A program made the position numbers and the translations under genes. A stretch of DNA of 64,000 bases from Psychrobacter vallis (lineage in GTDB: Bacteria > Pseudomonadota > Gammaproteobacteria > Pseudomonadales > Moraxellaceae): NCBI RefSeq assembly GCF_904846715.1, contig NZ_CAJHBU010000006.1, forward strand, positions 1 through 64,000, in the 5' to 3' direction. The notes beneath the pieces were generated by a model. It saw only the letters and a program-made list of their open reading frames with translations. It was not told where the DNA came from and did no database searches. Positions 35,362 through 45,287 of this stretch are shown one piece after another (within the stretch, counting starts at the first letter, position 1; each line of letters begins with the position of its first letter).

Positions 35362-36726
35362 CTAAATATCCAATGGACTTTGTGCCAAGCTCGATAGCTG
35401 CTGCCGTGAATCCTCTGTCAATTGCGTTTTATCTAACTTCAAATAAGCGACTTGTTCTTTTGCCATCACAACCAGCTCATCAACGCCATCTACTGCCAGC
35501 ATTTGCCGTGACCAGTCTTGAATATTGATGTTTTTGGGAATCGTGACTGTCGTGCTCGATAGATAAGGCGGCTGAGCGATGGGTATAATTAGCAGCAATG
35601 CCGCACCCATGATGAATGCCAATATCCCCCACGCCAGCACATTCGGCTGACTCAATAGTAACCCACCCATTGCACCACCGACAAACGCACCAAAAAACTG
35701 GCTGGATGAATTGAGCCCCATCGCGGTCGCTTTATTGGCCACTGGTGCGCGCTTCGATATCCACGAAGGAATCGTCGCCTCAAGTAGATTAAAACCCATA
35801 AAATATAATAATAACCCAAAAATAATACCAACACCGACCTGACTACCGAGCGCCAGTATGACCAAAGAAGCGGTCATTAATGCAATTGCGCCCAAAAACA
35901 CTTGGCGCATCTTACGTTTCTTTTCGGCAATGATGATAAAGGGAATCGCTACCGCAAAGCCGATAAATAATAAAGGCAAATACACCAAGCCTTGCTGACG
36001 TACCGACAGCCCCATCACCTCGTTTAATTGGTGCGGCAAAATGACAAATATTGCCGTCATAGTCAGATGTAGCGCAAAGATACCGATATGCAAGCGATTC
36101 AAATCGCCGATTTTGAGGACGGTTGCTAACTGCTCACCAATCGATTTATTGTCTAAATTGTGCTTGAGTACGCGTAACGGTGTGGGTACAACCAACAATA
36201 ACACCATCGCCAACACAGCAAAGCCTGCGGTCAGCCAAAACAACCCTGAAATACCAAGCGAACCCACAAGCAAGGGGCCAAAAGCAAAAGCCAGCATGAT
36301 AGAGGTAGCAATGGTGAGTCCCATCGTCGCCATTGCTTTGGTACGCATCTCCTCACGAGTCACATCTGCCAATAGTGCCATGAGCACCGCAGAGACCGCA
36401 CCACTACCCGCCAGCGCTCGACCAATGATGACCTCATAGATATCCGTCGCATTAGCAGCGATGATGCCTCCAACGGCAAATAAAATTAAACCCAAAAATA
36501 TAATTGGTTTACGCGGGAACTTATCAGCAGCAAGGCTCATTGGTATCTGAAAAATAGCCTGACCCAAGCCATAAATACCAACTGCCAGACCAATCAAAAA
36601 TGGTGTGGCATGCGCATAATTATCACCGTATACCGAAAACACAGGCACAATCATAAACAAGCCAATCATCCGCAAAGCAAATATACCACCGACCCCAAGA
36701 ATTGCCCGTTTTTCTACGCTATTCAT
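35362..36726 (-). CDS. MFS transporter, YajR-like
   Basis: The 454-residue protein has twelve membrane segments and a C-terminal soluble extension (NIQDWSRQMLAVDGVDELVVM) that matches the ferredoxin-like YAM domain of E. coli YajR. The N-terminal half aligns well with YajR: LRMIGLFMIVPVFSVYG, GLAVGIYGLGQAIFQIPMSLAADKFPRKP, IIGRALAGSGAVSAVLMALLADVTREEMRTKAMA. The substrate is unknown, probably drug efflux. It is divergent from uvrA across 584 bases. Confidence 0.9.
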   Translation of the reverse strand: MNSVEKRAILGVGGIFALRMIGLFMIVPVFSVYGDNYAHATPFLIGLAVGIYGLGQAIFQIPMSLAADKFPRKPIIFLGLILFAVGGIIAANATDIYEVIIGRALAGSGAVSAVLMALLADVTREEMRTKAMATMGLTIATSIMLAFAFGPLLVGSLGISGLFWLTAGFAVLAMVLLLVVPTPLRVLKHNLDNKSIGEQLATVLKIGDLNRLHIGIFALHLTMTAIFVILPHQLNEVMGLSVRQQGLVYLPLLFIGFAVAIPFIIIAEKKRKMRQVFLGAIALMTASLVILALGSQVGVGIIFGLLLYFMGFNLLEATIPSWISKRAPVANKATAMGLNSSSQFFGAFVGGAMGGLLLSQPNVLAWGILAFIMGAALLLIIPIAQPPYLSSTTVTIPKNINIQDWSRQMLAVDGVDELVVMAKEQVAYLKLDKTQLTEDSRQQLSSLAQSPLDI

Positions 36727-37310
36727 ACTTGCCTCACTGGTTGCTCATTGCTGGTTTATCATACTGCCCTACTGATTCATCATTACTGCACTGCTAATTT
36801 ATCACTGCTGCTATGGCAAAATGCCAGCCGATAAATCAAGCCCCATAGTATAAGACATTCGCCGTCAGGTTGCCGAGACTTTTGTCTTTTTGCCATTACT
36901 CTAGCCACTTCTACGTTATCCCAATCATTCCTGCGTTCCCCATACATGCGAGGCGATACTTTTGTTACTAAGTGCATCTGGGGCATCGCCATACCTTGAA
37001 TAATCTGCCGATCATGACAATAAAGTACAACGTCATTAGCAATATTGTCTCATAAACTTTAAATGCCAAACGGCACTATAAAATAACTGTGCTCAATGAG
37101 AGTATCAAACCAGAATGACAGTATCTGACTAAATCTATAACAAACACCCCCTGTTACTTAACCCTCATTTGATTTAAATTCGTTCAGTAAGATTAAAATA
37201 AAAACAACCATTCATAATTTTGATTAAGCAGTGAATTCATCTTCATTGACCCTTTTACGTTTTAGACATCTTTTCAAATACCATTTTAGCAAATAGGAAA
37301 CCTATCACCG
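36727..37310. other. Intergenic region between MFS gene and uvrA
   Basis: About 580 bases without a convincing gene. Three imperfect direct repeats of about 20 bases built on CTGNTNNTTTATCA lie near 36750-36812. A 69-codon frame at 36783-36992 on the minus strand has no family resemblance. A GGAAACC ribosome-binding region lies before uvrA. Confidence 0.4.
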
Positions 37311-40217
37311 ATGGCACATGACCATATCGCAATACGCGGCGCACGTACTCATAATCTAAAAAACATCGACCTAGACATTCCACGAGACAAGTTTGTGGTG
37401 ATTACCGGTTTGTCTGGCTCAGGTAAATCTTCGCTGGCATTCGACACCCTTTATGCCGAAGGACAACGTCGTTATGTCGAGAGCTTGTCCGCGTATGCGC
37501 GTCAGTTCCTCTCGCAGATGGAAAAACCGGATGTCGATAGTATCGAAGGTCTATCACCTGCAATTGCTATTGAGCAAAAATCTACCAACCATAATCCGCG
37601 CTCAACAGTCGGAACAATTACCGAGATTTATGACTATCTGCGCCTGCTTTATGCGCGTATCGGTACACCCTTTTGTCCTGAACATGGCGAACCCATGGTC
37701 GCGCAATCAGTCACTGAAATGGTCGATCAAGTCATGGGATTACCCGCTGACACCAAGATCATGATCTTGGCACCGGTCATTCGTGAGCGTAAAGGCGAGC
37801 ACACGGTCTTGCTTGAGCAATTAATTGGGCAGGGTTTCGTACGTGTACGTGTCGATGGCGATGTCTACGATACCGACGAGTTACCAACATTGGACAAAAA
37901 GAAAAAACACACCATCGAAGTGGTGGTCGATCGCTTCAAAGTACGTGATGACTTGGGTAACCGCGTCGCTGAAAGTTTAGAGACCGCTCTACGCTTGGGT
38001 CAAGGATTAGTCACGCTACACTTTATGGATGGCAATCCAAAAGAAGGGGGCGACGAAAACCAAGTGATGTCGGCCAAGCACTCATGCCCCGTTTGTGATC
38101 GTGCGGTTTCTGAACTTGAGCCGCGTATGTTCAGTTTTAACAATCCATATGGTGCGTGTCCTAGCTGTGATGGTCTTGGTAAACGTCAATATTTCTCTGC
38201 CGAAAAACTCATCACTCATCACGAAAAATCGCTCAATCAAGGCGCGATCAACGGTTGGGATAAGCGTCATGCTTATTATTTTGGTTTGCTCTCGACAGTT
38301 TGCCAGCATTTTAAAATTGATATGGACAGCCCGTGGCAAGACCTGCCAAAAGCGCAGCAAGAACTCATCATGCAAGGATCTGGCAAAGAGAAGCTGACTT
38401 TTAACTTTACCGATGAGCGTGGTCGTAAAACCAACAAGACCGTGCCATTTGAAGGCGTGCTTCCTTATTTAGAACGCCGTTATGCCAAAACCCAAAGCAA
38501 TCTTGTACGTGATGAGCTGGCGAAATATTTGGCGGATACTACGTGTAACGTCTGTGATGGCGCGCGTCTCAATGAAATCTCACGCAATGTCCGTGTTGAG
38601 GATCATACCATCGCCGAAATCGTCAAACTGTCTATCGGTGACGCGGCTGACTATTATAAAACGCTAAAGATTGGCGGTCATAAAGGCGAAGTTGCAGAAA
38701 AAATCTTTAAAGAGATCAATGAGCGTCTAAACTTCCTCGTCAGTGTTGGTCTTGATTATCTATCGCTTGCCCGCTCTGCCGAAACCCTATCAGGCGGTGA
38801 AGCGCAGCGTATTCGTCTTGCCAGCCAAATTGGCGCGGGTCTGATGGGCGTGATGTACGTGCTCGATGAGCCGTCCATTGGTCTGCATCAGCGTGACAAT
38901 GATCGCCTGCTAAAAACCTTAACGCGCTTGCGTGATTTGGGTAACACCGTATTGGTCGTGGAGCACGATGAAGACGCCATTCGCCAAGCGGATCACGTCA
39001 TCGATATCGGTGTTGGCGCAGGTGTTCACGGTGGTCACATCATCGCTCAGGGTACGGTCGATGACATCATGGCAAACAAAGAATCACTCACTGGACAATA
39101 CATGTCTGGTAAGAAAAGAATCGAGATTCCAGCCATTCGTCATAAAGCCAAAACGATAGATATGGAAGTCAAAGGGAAAGCCAAGCCCAAACAAGTCCCG
39201 ATGACGATTGAGCTAAAAGGTGCATCTGGCAATAACCTGCACGATGTTGATTTGACCTTACCTATTGGCATCATGACTTGTATTACAGGTGTCTCTGGCT
39301 CAGGTAAGTCGACTTTGATTAACCGTACGCTTATGCCATTGGCCGCCACTCAGCTGAATAACGCTTCAACGCTGATTGCGGACAAGCATGATAGTATCAG
39401 TGGACTTGAGCATTTGGACAAAATGGTCGATATCGATCAAAGCCCGATTGGTCGTACGCCGCGCTCAAACCCAGCGACGTATACGGGCGTGTTTACTCCT
39501 GTGCGTGAAATGTTTGCCCAAACACAAGAAGCGCGTGCCCGTGGTTATAAAGCCGGTCGCTTTAGCTTCAACGTAAAAGGCGGACGCTGTGAGATGTGCC
39601 AAGGTGATGGTCTCATTAAAGTTGAGATGCATTTCTTGCCTGATATGTATGTGCCGTGTGATACGTGTGAAGGCAAGCGCTATAACCGCGAGACCTTAGA
39701 GATTCACTATAAAGGCAAGAGCATCGCCGACGTACTCGATATGACGGTTGAAGATGCGACTGAGTTCTTCTCAGCCATTCCAGCGATTTATCGTCGTTTG
39801 CAAGCGTTGATGGATGTTGGTCTTGGTTATATTCGCTTGGGTCAGTCTGCGCCCACGCTATCAGGTGGTGAAGCCCAGCGTGTTAAATTAGCTCGTGAGC
39901 TTGCCAAACGTGATACGGGGCAGACGCTCTATATCTTGGATGAGCCAACGACTGGCTTGCATTTCCATGATATCGATAAACTGCTACATATCCTGCATGC
40001 CCTACGCGATAAAGGCAATACCATCGTGGTCATCGAGCATAATCTTGACGTTATCAAAACGGCGGATTGGGTCATTGATCTTGGCCCTGAAGGCGGTAAA
40101 GGTGGCGGACTCATCATCGCTGAAGGCACGCCTGAGGAAGTGGCAGAAGTCAAAGGCTCGTATACGGGTGAGTTCTTAAAGCCAATGCTTGAGCAAGGGT
40201 TAAAAGACGTGAGTTAA
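37311..40217 (+). CDS. uvrA: Excinuclease ABC subunit A
   Basis: The 968-residue DNA damage recognition ATPase of nucleotide excision repair has two ABC modules with Walker [20 protein letters not shown] and [14 protein letters not shown] signatures are [16 protein letters not shown] and [16 protein letters not shown]. The zinc modules show as [30 protein letters not shown] and [31 protein letters not shown]. The polar segment [20 protein letters not shown] near residue 610 is a linker. A stem-loop follows at 40241. A decayed piece of the same 3' region recurs at 44874. Confidence 0.98.
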   Translation: MAHDHIAIRGARTHNLKNIDLDIPRDKFVVITGLSGSGKSSLAFDTLYAEGQRRYVESLSAYARQFLSQMEKPDVDSIEGLSPAIAIEQKSTNHNPRSTVGTITEIYDYLRLLYARIGTPFCPEHGEPMVAQSVTEMVDQVMGLPADTKIMILAPVIRERKGEHTVLLEQLIGQGFVRVRVDGDVYDTDELPTLDKKKKHTIEVVVDRFKVRDDLGNRVAESLETALRLGQGLVTLHFMDGNPKEGGDENQVMSAKHSCPVCDRAVSELEPRMFSFNNPYGACPSCDGLGKRQYFSAEKLITHHEKSLNQGAINGWDKRHAYYFGLLSTVCQHFKIDMDSPWQDLPKAQQELIMQGSGKEKLTFNFTDERGRKTNKTVPFEGVLPYLERRYAKTQSNLVRDELAKYLADTTCNVCDGARLNEISRNVRVEDHTIAEIVKLSIGDAADYYKTLKIGGHKGEVAEKIFKEINERLNFLVSVGLDYLSLARSAETLSGGEAQRIRLASQIGAGLMGVMYVLDEPSIGLHQRDNDRLLKTLTRLRDLGNTVLVVEHDEDAIRQADHVIDIGVGAGVHGGHIIAQGTVDDIMANKESLTGQYMSGKKRIEIPAIRHKAKTIDMEVKGKAKPKQVPMTIELKGASGNNLHDVDLTLPIGIMTCITGVSGSGKSTLINRTLMPLAATQLNNASTLIADKHDSISGLEHLDKMVDIDQSPIGRTPRSNPATYTGVFTPVREMFAQTQEARARGYKAGRFSFNVKGGRCEMCQGDGLIKVEMHFLPDMYVPCDTCEGKRYNRETLEIHYKGKSIADVLDMTVEDATEFFSAIPAIYRRLQALMDVGLGYIRLGQSAPTLSGGEAQRVKLARELAKRDTGQTLYILDEPTTGLHFHDIDKLLHILHALRDKGNTIVVIEHNLDVIKTADWVIDLGPEGGKGGGLIIAEGTPEEVAEVKGSYTGEFLKPMLEQGLKDVS

Positions 40218-40240
40218 GACAAATTGGTTCATTGTTTGTA

Positions 40241-40272
40241 AAAGGCTACTCTTTATAGGGTGGCCTTTTTTG
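40241..40272 (+). terminator. Terminator of uvrA
   Basis: AAAGGC and GCCTTT form the base of an imperfect stem (AAAGGCTACTCT with AGGGTGGCCTTT) followed by a T run, 23 bases after the uvrA stop. Confidence 0.75.
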
Positions 40273-40428
40273 TGTAGCCATTCTCGACAAAACAGTAGCT
40301 AAGATTTAAGAGATTTTGTTGCTTCAATATCATTTCAACACTAAGCATCGGCAACTTGCCTAAACCGTGTTATTGTTATTTTAGAGAATATAGAAGCCAA
40401 GAATGAATAGACTTAAGAGAGAAGTTTT

Positions 40429-41448
40429 ATGCTAGAAATTGAAACCAGAAAATACTTTGCACTTTTGGAGGAACTGGAAACTTCTGAAAAATTAATTGCT
40501 CTAGGCTTTGGTGAACTTCAAAATATCAATCCTAGCAATAATTTTTACTTTCTTCCTTTTCAACTTTTATCGCAAGGGTTTGAAAGGTTTATGAAAGCCT
40601 ATATTTGCTTAGGTCACTTCCATAAATGTCAAAATCTCCCAAATGCCAACCATATTTGGGGTCATGACTTAGAAAAACTACTACAAAAGATAGTTGATAA
40701 TTATTTTTTTGACTATGAAAGACATCAATTTGAGTTAGATAACAACTTTATTAGAACAAACAAAGACTTAAAAGAACTGCTTGCTATACTTTCCGAGTTT
40801 GGTAAATTAGCACGATATTATAACTTTGATTTAATCACTGGTAATACAAAAATTGGCATAAATACAAGAGAAAAGTGGAGTGATTTTGAGAATAAAATTC
40901 TTGATTTAGAGGATTATAAAAAACTAGCAGACTTAAACCTGAACCACGAAGTCTATCAAAAAATATCAACCTACATAATAATAGTTTTTGAAAGATACGT
41001 CTCCGCCCTTTCAAGACAGTTTATTTTTAAGTGTTTAGGTGAAGAGGCCACAAGCCTTTCAGGCACAAGCTTTTTCAACTATGGAATGTTATATGAGAAA
41101 GACTTTGGTATGAAGGATTACAGGCATGAAACTACAAGATATAAGGAGAGACCCCAAAAGGTACACAAGAGAACAATGCTTGACGAAGTTCAAAGAAGAA
41201 CAAACCCAGAATATAAATCAAAAAAAATTCTAAGGTCGGAATATAATGAAAATTGGCCTTTTTATGCAGATGAAGTAATTGTTGAATGTAGAGAAAGTCA
41301 TTGGTGTATCGTTACAATTAAGGGGTTTGACTACGCTTTGAATGGCTCAGCACAGAATCGTTACAAGTTAGAAAATCCACACAGTGCAGGGATGGCAATT
41401 TTAGGGAAAAGCCTATCGGACTTTATAAAAATAGCTCAAGAACTATAA
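40429..41448 (+). CDS. AT-rich orphan protein with a HEPN-like N-terminal segment
   Basis: I do not recognise this 339-residue protein as a named family. The stretch LPFQLLSQGFERFMKAYICLGHFHK followed by IWGHDLEKLLQKIVDNYF has the helix-turn-helix plan of HEPN domains, where a conserved HDL precedes the last helix. A canonical RX4-6H nuclease motif is not evident. The C-terminal half is polar, with VIVECRESHWCIVTIKGF near residue 285. Coding DNA is clearly more AT-rich than uvrA, suggesting acquisition. HEPN proteins are common in defence and toxin systems, but no partner lies next to it. Confidence 0.6.
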   Translation: MLEIETRKYFALLEELETSEKLIALGFGELQNINPSNNFYFLPFQLLSQGFERFMKAYICLGHFHKCQNLPNANHIWGHDLEKLLQKIVDNYFFDYERHQFELDNNFIRTNKDLKELLAILSEFGKLARYYNFDLITGNTKIGINTREKWSDFENKILDLEDYKKLADLNLNHEVYQKISTYIIIVFERYVSALSRQFIFKCLGEEATSLSGTSFFNYGMLYEKDFGMKDYRHETTRYKERPQKVHKRTMLDEVQRRTNPEYKSKKILRSEYNENWPFYADEVIVECRESHWCIVTIKGFDYALNGSAQNRYKLENPHSAGMAILGKSLSDFIKIAQEL

Positions 41449-41603
41449 ACCTTAGCTTTTCCTCATTAAAACCTGCTCACGATTTTTGGCAGCTTTTATC
41501 CATTTTGGCAAATGACTAGCTAATGAAATATTCATTTAGGTATCACTATTTGGATTACGTTGCCTATGTTTAGCCGATACAAAGTTTTCCAAATATCAGA
41601 AAT

Positions 41604-42233
41604 CTAACCCTTCGCTATCAGCCATGTGCCAGCCAACCCCATAAATGAAGACCCTACTCGGTTAAATTTCTGACGAGCTTTAGGACTTTTCAGACGTTTT
41701 TGCGCGTAACTCGCCATAAAGGCATACATCATCATGGCAACAATAGCGCAGCTGAAAATCACCAGACATAGAATCGTAATATCTATTCCTGTCAGGCTAG
41801 TCACTGGGAAAAAGCTAGGTAATAAGCTTATGTAGAATAAAATAACTTTTGGGTTGCTGATGGATACCAAAAAGCCTGACATCACACTTTTTAACCCCTC
41901 ATTCTTATTTTTTAATACTACATTTTCGGTGACAATCTCAGGCGGCACCGTCGTCCACATTTTATACGCCAAGTAAAATAAATAACCCGCACCTACAAAC
42001 TTGACTATAGTAAACAATGTATTGAAATTACTTGCTAACGCGCTCAGTCCATAAGCTGAGAACACCATATAAATAGTATCGCCTGCGGCAAGGCCAATGA
42101 TTAAGGGCAGCGCCGCCCAGGAGCCTTGTGTCATGGCTTTGGCAATCGTGGCAAATACACCAGGACCCGGCGTCATAATAAATATGAATACAGCAATGAT
42201 GAAGGTAAATAGCTGGATAGTGGTGATGGTCAT
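41604..42233 (-). CDS. LysE family translocator
   Basis: The 209-residue membrane protein has about six membrane segments and the LysE/RhtB signature: FIMTPGPGVFATIAKAMTQGSWAALPLIIGLAAGDTIYMVFSAYGLSAL near the N-terminus and FLVSISNPKVILFYISLLPSFF in the middle. It exports amino acids or related compounds; the substrate is not predictable. It is convergent with the HEPN-like orphan and divergent from the immunity-like genes. Confidence 0.9.
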   Translation of the reverse strand: MTITTIQLFTFIIAVFIFIMTPGPGVFATIAKAMTQGSWAALPLIIGLAAGDTIYMVFSAYGLSALASNFNTLFTIVKFVGAGYLFYLAYKMWTTVPPEIVTENVVLKNKNEGLKSVMSGFLVSISNPKVILFYISLLPSFFPVTSLTGIDITILCLVIFSCAIVAMMMYAFMASYAQKRLKSPKARQKFNRVGSSFMGLAGTWLIAKG

Positions 42234-42428
42234 GACAGTCCTTTATATGTACATTAATACCTAAGTATAATTGAGTGAATAAACAAACTTCTATTTTAAT
42301 CTTATTATTTTAGAAAATTTACAGGCTCAAAATACCTATGAGCATTGTATGATCTAATGTAAAGTTGAGATATCTTACTGAGTCTCACATCTCGAAACCA
42401 ATCTACTTTCAAAAATAGAGATAAAACT

Positions 42429-43160
42429 ATGTTTTCATGGTTAAAAAAAATTTTCAATAGTGACCAGTCTGTTATAGAAGTTGATGAATCTGTATCACCG
42501 AACCCCTTAATAGAAAGTGAACCACTGTCAGGATTTGGCTATAAGATTAATTGGTATATGATTCCTGAGTCTGAATTAATTGCTAAAGATTGGACGATTT
42601 TCGATCTTGCTAATGCAATGAATATTCAAGAACAACAGCCTATGTCTTGGAATGATGGCGTCGGCTTTGGCTATAAATATTTAAACAATAAGGAGAAACA
42701 GATATATATTTCATCAGCTTTCGACGGCTGGATTTATGTCATTCATTCTATAGAGTCACATCTGGATCTACTAGATAATGTAGTAGCAAATTTTTATGCA
42801 TTTGGTAGTTATCGTATTGTAGGTTTTGTAGCATGGAAGCAGGTCGAAAACAGCGAAATAATCAGGCATTTTGCTTATGCTGATGGTGAAGTGTTAGTAA
42901 ACATTGGCTCACAGACTCCAGAGGAAAAGCATCTAGGGTTCGTCAACTTATCAGGGTTAAGCAATAGTGAGGCCACCGAAGTAATGTTTAGTGATGAAAA
43001 CGTTGAAAATGATCTTATTATATCTATATTAGATGAAGACGATGTGATTAGCATTTGTAATGAATGGACAGAAAAAGACCCTTCTAGATTTGATGAACTT
43101 ACGATAAATGCTGAGGACTTTCCAGAAAAAGGTGTCGGTGGAGTCATAAAAACAATCTAA
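42429..43160 (+). CDS. Unknown protein, immunity-like
   Basis: The 243-residue acidic protein has no signal peptide. It opens with a positively charged MFSWLKKIF, followed by GFGYKINWYMIPESELIAKDWTIFDLANAM and an aromatic-rich centre (GFGYKYLNNKEKQIYISSAFDGWIYVIHS). Such AT-rich, acidic, aromatic cytoplasmic proteins are typical of orphan immunity genes left after loss of a polymorphic toxin. I cannot assign it to a family. It is followed in the same direction by a gene remnant and another orphan, which supports the idea of a worn toxin/immunity locus. Confidence 0.6.
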   Translation: MFSWLKKIFNSDQSVIEVDESVSPNPLIESEPLSGFGYKINWYMIPESELIAKDWTIFDLANAMNIQEQQPMSWNDGVGFGYKYLNNKEKQIYISSAFDGWIYVIHSIESHLDLLDNVVANFYAFGSYRIVGFVAWKQVENSEIIRHFAYADGEVLVNIGSQTPEEKHLGFVNLSGLSNSEATEVMFSDENVENDLIISILDEDDVISICNEWTEKDPSRFDELTINAEDFPEKGVGGVIKTI

Positions 43161-43179
43161 AGCAGAGTTATGCTTTTAG

Positions 43180-43479
43180 AAATTTATTTATCTTAATCCT
43201 AGATATACTTGTCTTAACTATAGTAGAACAACCTTTGGGAATACATTATTAGATACATGTGAAAAATTATTTACCTATTGGCAGGAAGATGACCTCTGTA
43301 GCACGCAAGGTCAGTTCTACTATTACAAAGATAAGAATACAAATCTAGTCTTCAAGGAAAGTGTATTTGGTTATATTGAGTATCTTAATAGAGCTATGGA
43401 TATCTATGCTGAACCTCGATTTGGTATCGATTTGGTTTCAGATTTAAATGGAGTCGTTATAGTGGATGATTTATATTAG
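43180..43479 (+). pseudogene. Start-less remnant of an unknown gene
   Basis: The frame is open from 43180 to the TAG at 43477-43479 (99 codons) but has no start codon before a Met far downstream (MDIYAEPRFG). The reading is protein-like: TLLDTCEKLFTYWQED, GQFYYYKDKNTNLVFKES, GIDLVSDLNGVVIVDDLY. It looks like the C-terminal part of a small globular protein whose 5' end is lost. Its position between two immunity-like orphans suggests the same origin. A gene using a rare start codon cannot be excluded. Confidence 0.45.
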
Positions 43480-43502
43480 TGCGTCATATTCTGAGTAACA
43501 CT

Positions 43503-44006
43503 ATGAAAACTAGTCAAGAAATATTAGTAGAATGTTGGTATGACAAAACAGACATAGAGTCAATCATCCAATGGGCTGATACATTCGTTAGAAATCACGA
43601 CAACATTCCTGAAGAAGTATTTGAACTTTTTTATGCGCCAAAACATCATTTTGAAGATATTCTTTTCAGACTAACTGTAGCTACGGAACCAGATTTTTCA
43701 CCTCAATCATTGAGTGCAGAAATCTTAGCAGCTAAATATTTAATTCACTTAGTTGAAAGGTATCTAAATGATGAAATTACTCCTATGGATATCTGTAGAG
43801 TCATTAATAATATTGATTTTGGTTTTATGGACGCTCCGAGAGATTTACCTGCTAACGTTGCATACTACCCTTGTTGGCTTGGCAATTTATACAATAGCTG
43901 TGATTGGTGCGATGAGACGTGGACAAATAACAGTGCGCCTCACTTAAAACAAAATTTGGGAAATCAGTTGCCTCATATTATCGAGTGGATTAACAATAAC
44001 AGTTAG
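43503..44006 (+). CDS. Unknown protein, immunity-like
   Basis: ATG at 43503 (MKTSQEILVECWYDKTD) gives 167 residues. A GTG at 43479 overlapping the remnant's stop would add eight. The protein is acidic and cytoplasmic, with AAKYLIHLVERYLNDEITPMDICRVINNIDFGFMD and a Cys/Trp-rich YYPCWLGNLYNSCDWCDETW. It is reminiscent of small immunity proteins in toxin clusters, but no family is recognised with confidence. A strong terminator follows at 44040. Confidence 0.6.
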   Translation: MKTSQEILVECWYDKTDIESIIQWADTFVRNHDNIPEEVFELFYAPKHHFEDILFRLTVATEPDFSPQSLSAEILAAKYLIHLVERYLNDEITPMDICRVINNIDFGFMDAPRDLPANVAYYPCWLGNLYNSCDWCDETWTNNSAPHLKQNLGNQLPHIIEWINNNS

Positions 44007-44039
44007 TCAAATTAAAAAGCCCTTTTGTTATGAACCATT

Positions 44040-44073
44040 AAAAAAGCATCAGTTAACAAGCTGATGCTTTTTT
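44040..44073. terminator. Terminator after the immunity-like genes
   Basis: GCATCAG and CTGATGC form a 7-bp stem extended by A and T runs around an 8-base loop, giving a symmetric hairpin that can end transcription of the plus-strand orphan and of the minus-strand lipoprotein gene. Confidence 0.9.
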
Positions 44074-44132
44074 AATGCAGTAATAGGTTTTTATGAGGCT
44101 CTAGTCTATACTAAAATAAATCATATTATTTG

Positions 44133-44594
44133 CTATTCACTACACTTACCTTTTACACCCAGCTTAAGACCTGAGATTGCATCTTTGCCTTCAGATTCTG
44201 AAACCAATTTAAGTCCAGCCCCACCAACAAATACGCCCGGCTTGATATATTGCTTGATAAAGTAGTTTTGACCCGCTGTCGTATTTACCATCAAATCGTT
44301 TGGAGAAAATTCAGACTCAGTAGATACTTTATGCGTCATATTTCCTTGCACTTCTTGGTGAAAAAATGTTCCGCGTGCTGTCTCACCAACACACTCATCA
44401 TCAATCAAAATATCTTTCTTCAAAGTGCCACCAACTACACTGTTAGAGCGATAGATATATAATCCTGCTTTATCGTTTGCAGGCGGTTGAACTTGCTTTA
44501 AGACATCAGATACTTGCGCTTGTTCTGTAGGAATAGAAGCACAACCAGCAAATAGGACTGAAGTCATGGTTAAAAAAGCGATTTTTTTTAGCAT
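44133..44594 (-). CDS. DUF2846 domain-containing lipoprotein
   Basis: The 153-residue protein has a lipoprotein signal ending in LFAGC (Cys18). The DUF2846 pattern KAGLYIYRSNSVVGGTLKKDILIDDECVGET is followed by a Gly-rich C-terminus. Function is unknown; the product should be anchored at a membrane with its body in the periplasm. The C-terminal KGKCSE has a second Cys. Confidence 0.83.
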   Translation of the reverse strand: MLKKIAFLTMTSVLFAGCASIPTEQAQVSDVLKQVQPPANDKAGLYIYRSNSVVGGTLKKDILIDDECVGETARGTFFHQEVQGNMTHKVSTESEFSPNDLMVNTTAGQNYFIKQYIKPGVFVGGAGLKLVSESEGKDAISGLKLGVKGKCSE

Positions 44595-44965
44595 AATATT
44601 TCTCTAGTGATAAAGTTGACCTGACTGACAAAATTTTAATGCCACTACGGTTGAGAATAGAGAAATCAAGACTTAGACCTAATAACTGACCACTAGCTTA
44701 TCGCTTGGTTGGCAAGCTATTCGTAGCTTCTACGATCTCTTTATCATAACTTCAATGTATAAATTTTGTTACAGTACAATACAGATAATCCTCTTAAAAC
44801 TCAACTTAATTTATCGATATTTGCTTATATTATTTTGGAAATCTATTTTTTATTAGGCTCAGGTAATGCCAATAGATAAAAGGTAATACCATCGTGGTCA
44901 CGGAGCACAACTTGGACGTGATTAAAATGGCAGATTAGGTGTTAGTTTTCTATAAAAGCCACTTC
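44595..44965. other. Intergenic region with a uvrA fragment
   Basis: This 370-base gap contains, besides AT-rich sequence, the 66-base decayed copy of the uvrA 3' region described separately. No other gene or clear signal is seen. Confidence 0.5.
44874..44939 (+). pseudogene. Decayed fragment of a uvrA 3' region
   Basis: The stretch closely matches uvrA around 40010-40075: GGTAATACCATCGTGGTCA and the following GAGCACAACTTGGACGTGAT differ at few positions from GGCAATACCATCGTGGTCA and GAGCATAATCTTGACGTTAT. Reading in the uvrA frame gives [16 protein letters not shown], then a TAG where UvrA has Trp. Flanking sequence shows no further uvrA similarity by eye. Confidence 0.75.
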
Positions 44966-45247
44966 CTAAACAAACTCCCTCTCAACATCCATCACCCGCG
45001 CATCCACAATACGCTCTATCTTCTCTTCAATCTCACGACACTGTGACTCGACCTCACGTTTGGACAGTCCTACGACGACAAACGTCCACTCGCTGGCGTC
45101 ATGGCGATCACGCTCGCCGCTTTCACACACTGCCACGCTTGGACTACGACCGAAGCGCTCATGCAAGCCGCCCATACGTTGGCGTTTTTCTTTTAACGAG
45201 CCACATCCGGGTAAAGTAAAGGTGAGCGTTAAGATAGCGATATGCAT
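44966..45247 (-). CDS. DUF503 family protein (YlxP-like)
   Basis: The 93-residue protein matches the DUF503/YlxP family: HIAILTLTFTLPGCGSLKEKRQRMGGLHERFGRSPSVAVCES then FVVVGLSKREVESQCREIEEKIE. The family has a ferredoxin-like fold and unknown function. It starts 40 bases from the stop of the upstream lipoprotein gene in the same direction, so the two could form an operon. Confidence 0.88.
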   Translation of the reverse strand: MHIAILTLTFTLPGCGSLKEKRQRMGGLHERFGRSPSVAVCESGERDRHDASEWTFVVVGLSKREVESQCREIEEKIERIVDARVMDVEREFV

Positions 45248-45287
45248 TTTATTCTCCGTACTCCTAAATTAAGTTTGATAGCAACAC

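Noticed and set aside
36750..36812. Three imperfect ~20-base direct repeats upstream of the MFS gene
   Set aside because: Too degenerate to distinguish from simple sequence drift; no protein-binding motif is recognised.
36783..36992. 69-codon frame on the minus strand between the MFS gene and uvrA
   Set aside because: No family resemblance, no ribosome binding site, and residue composition typical of a chance frame.
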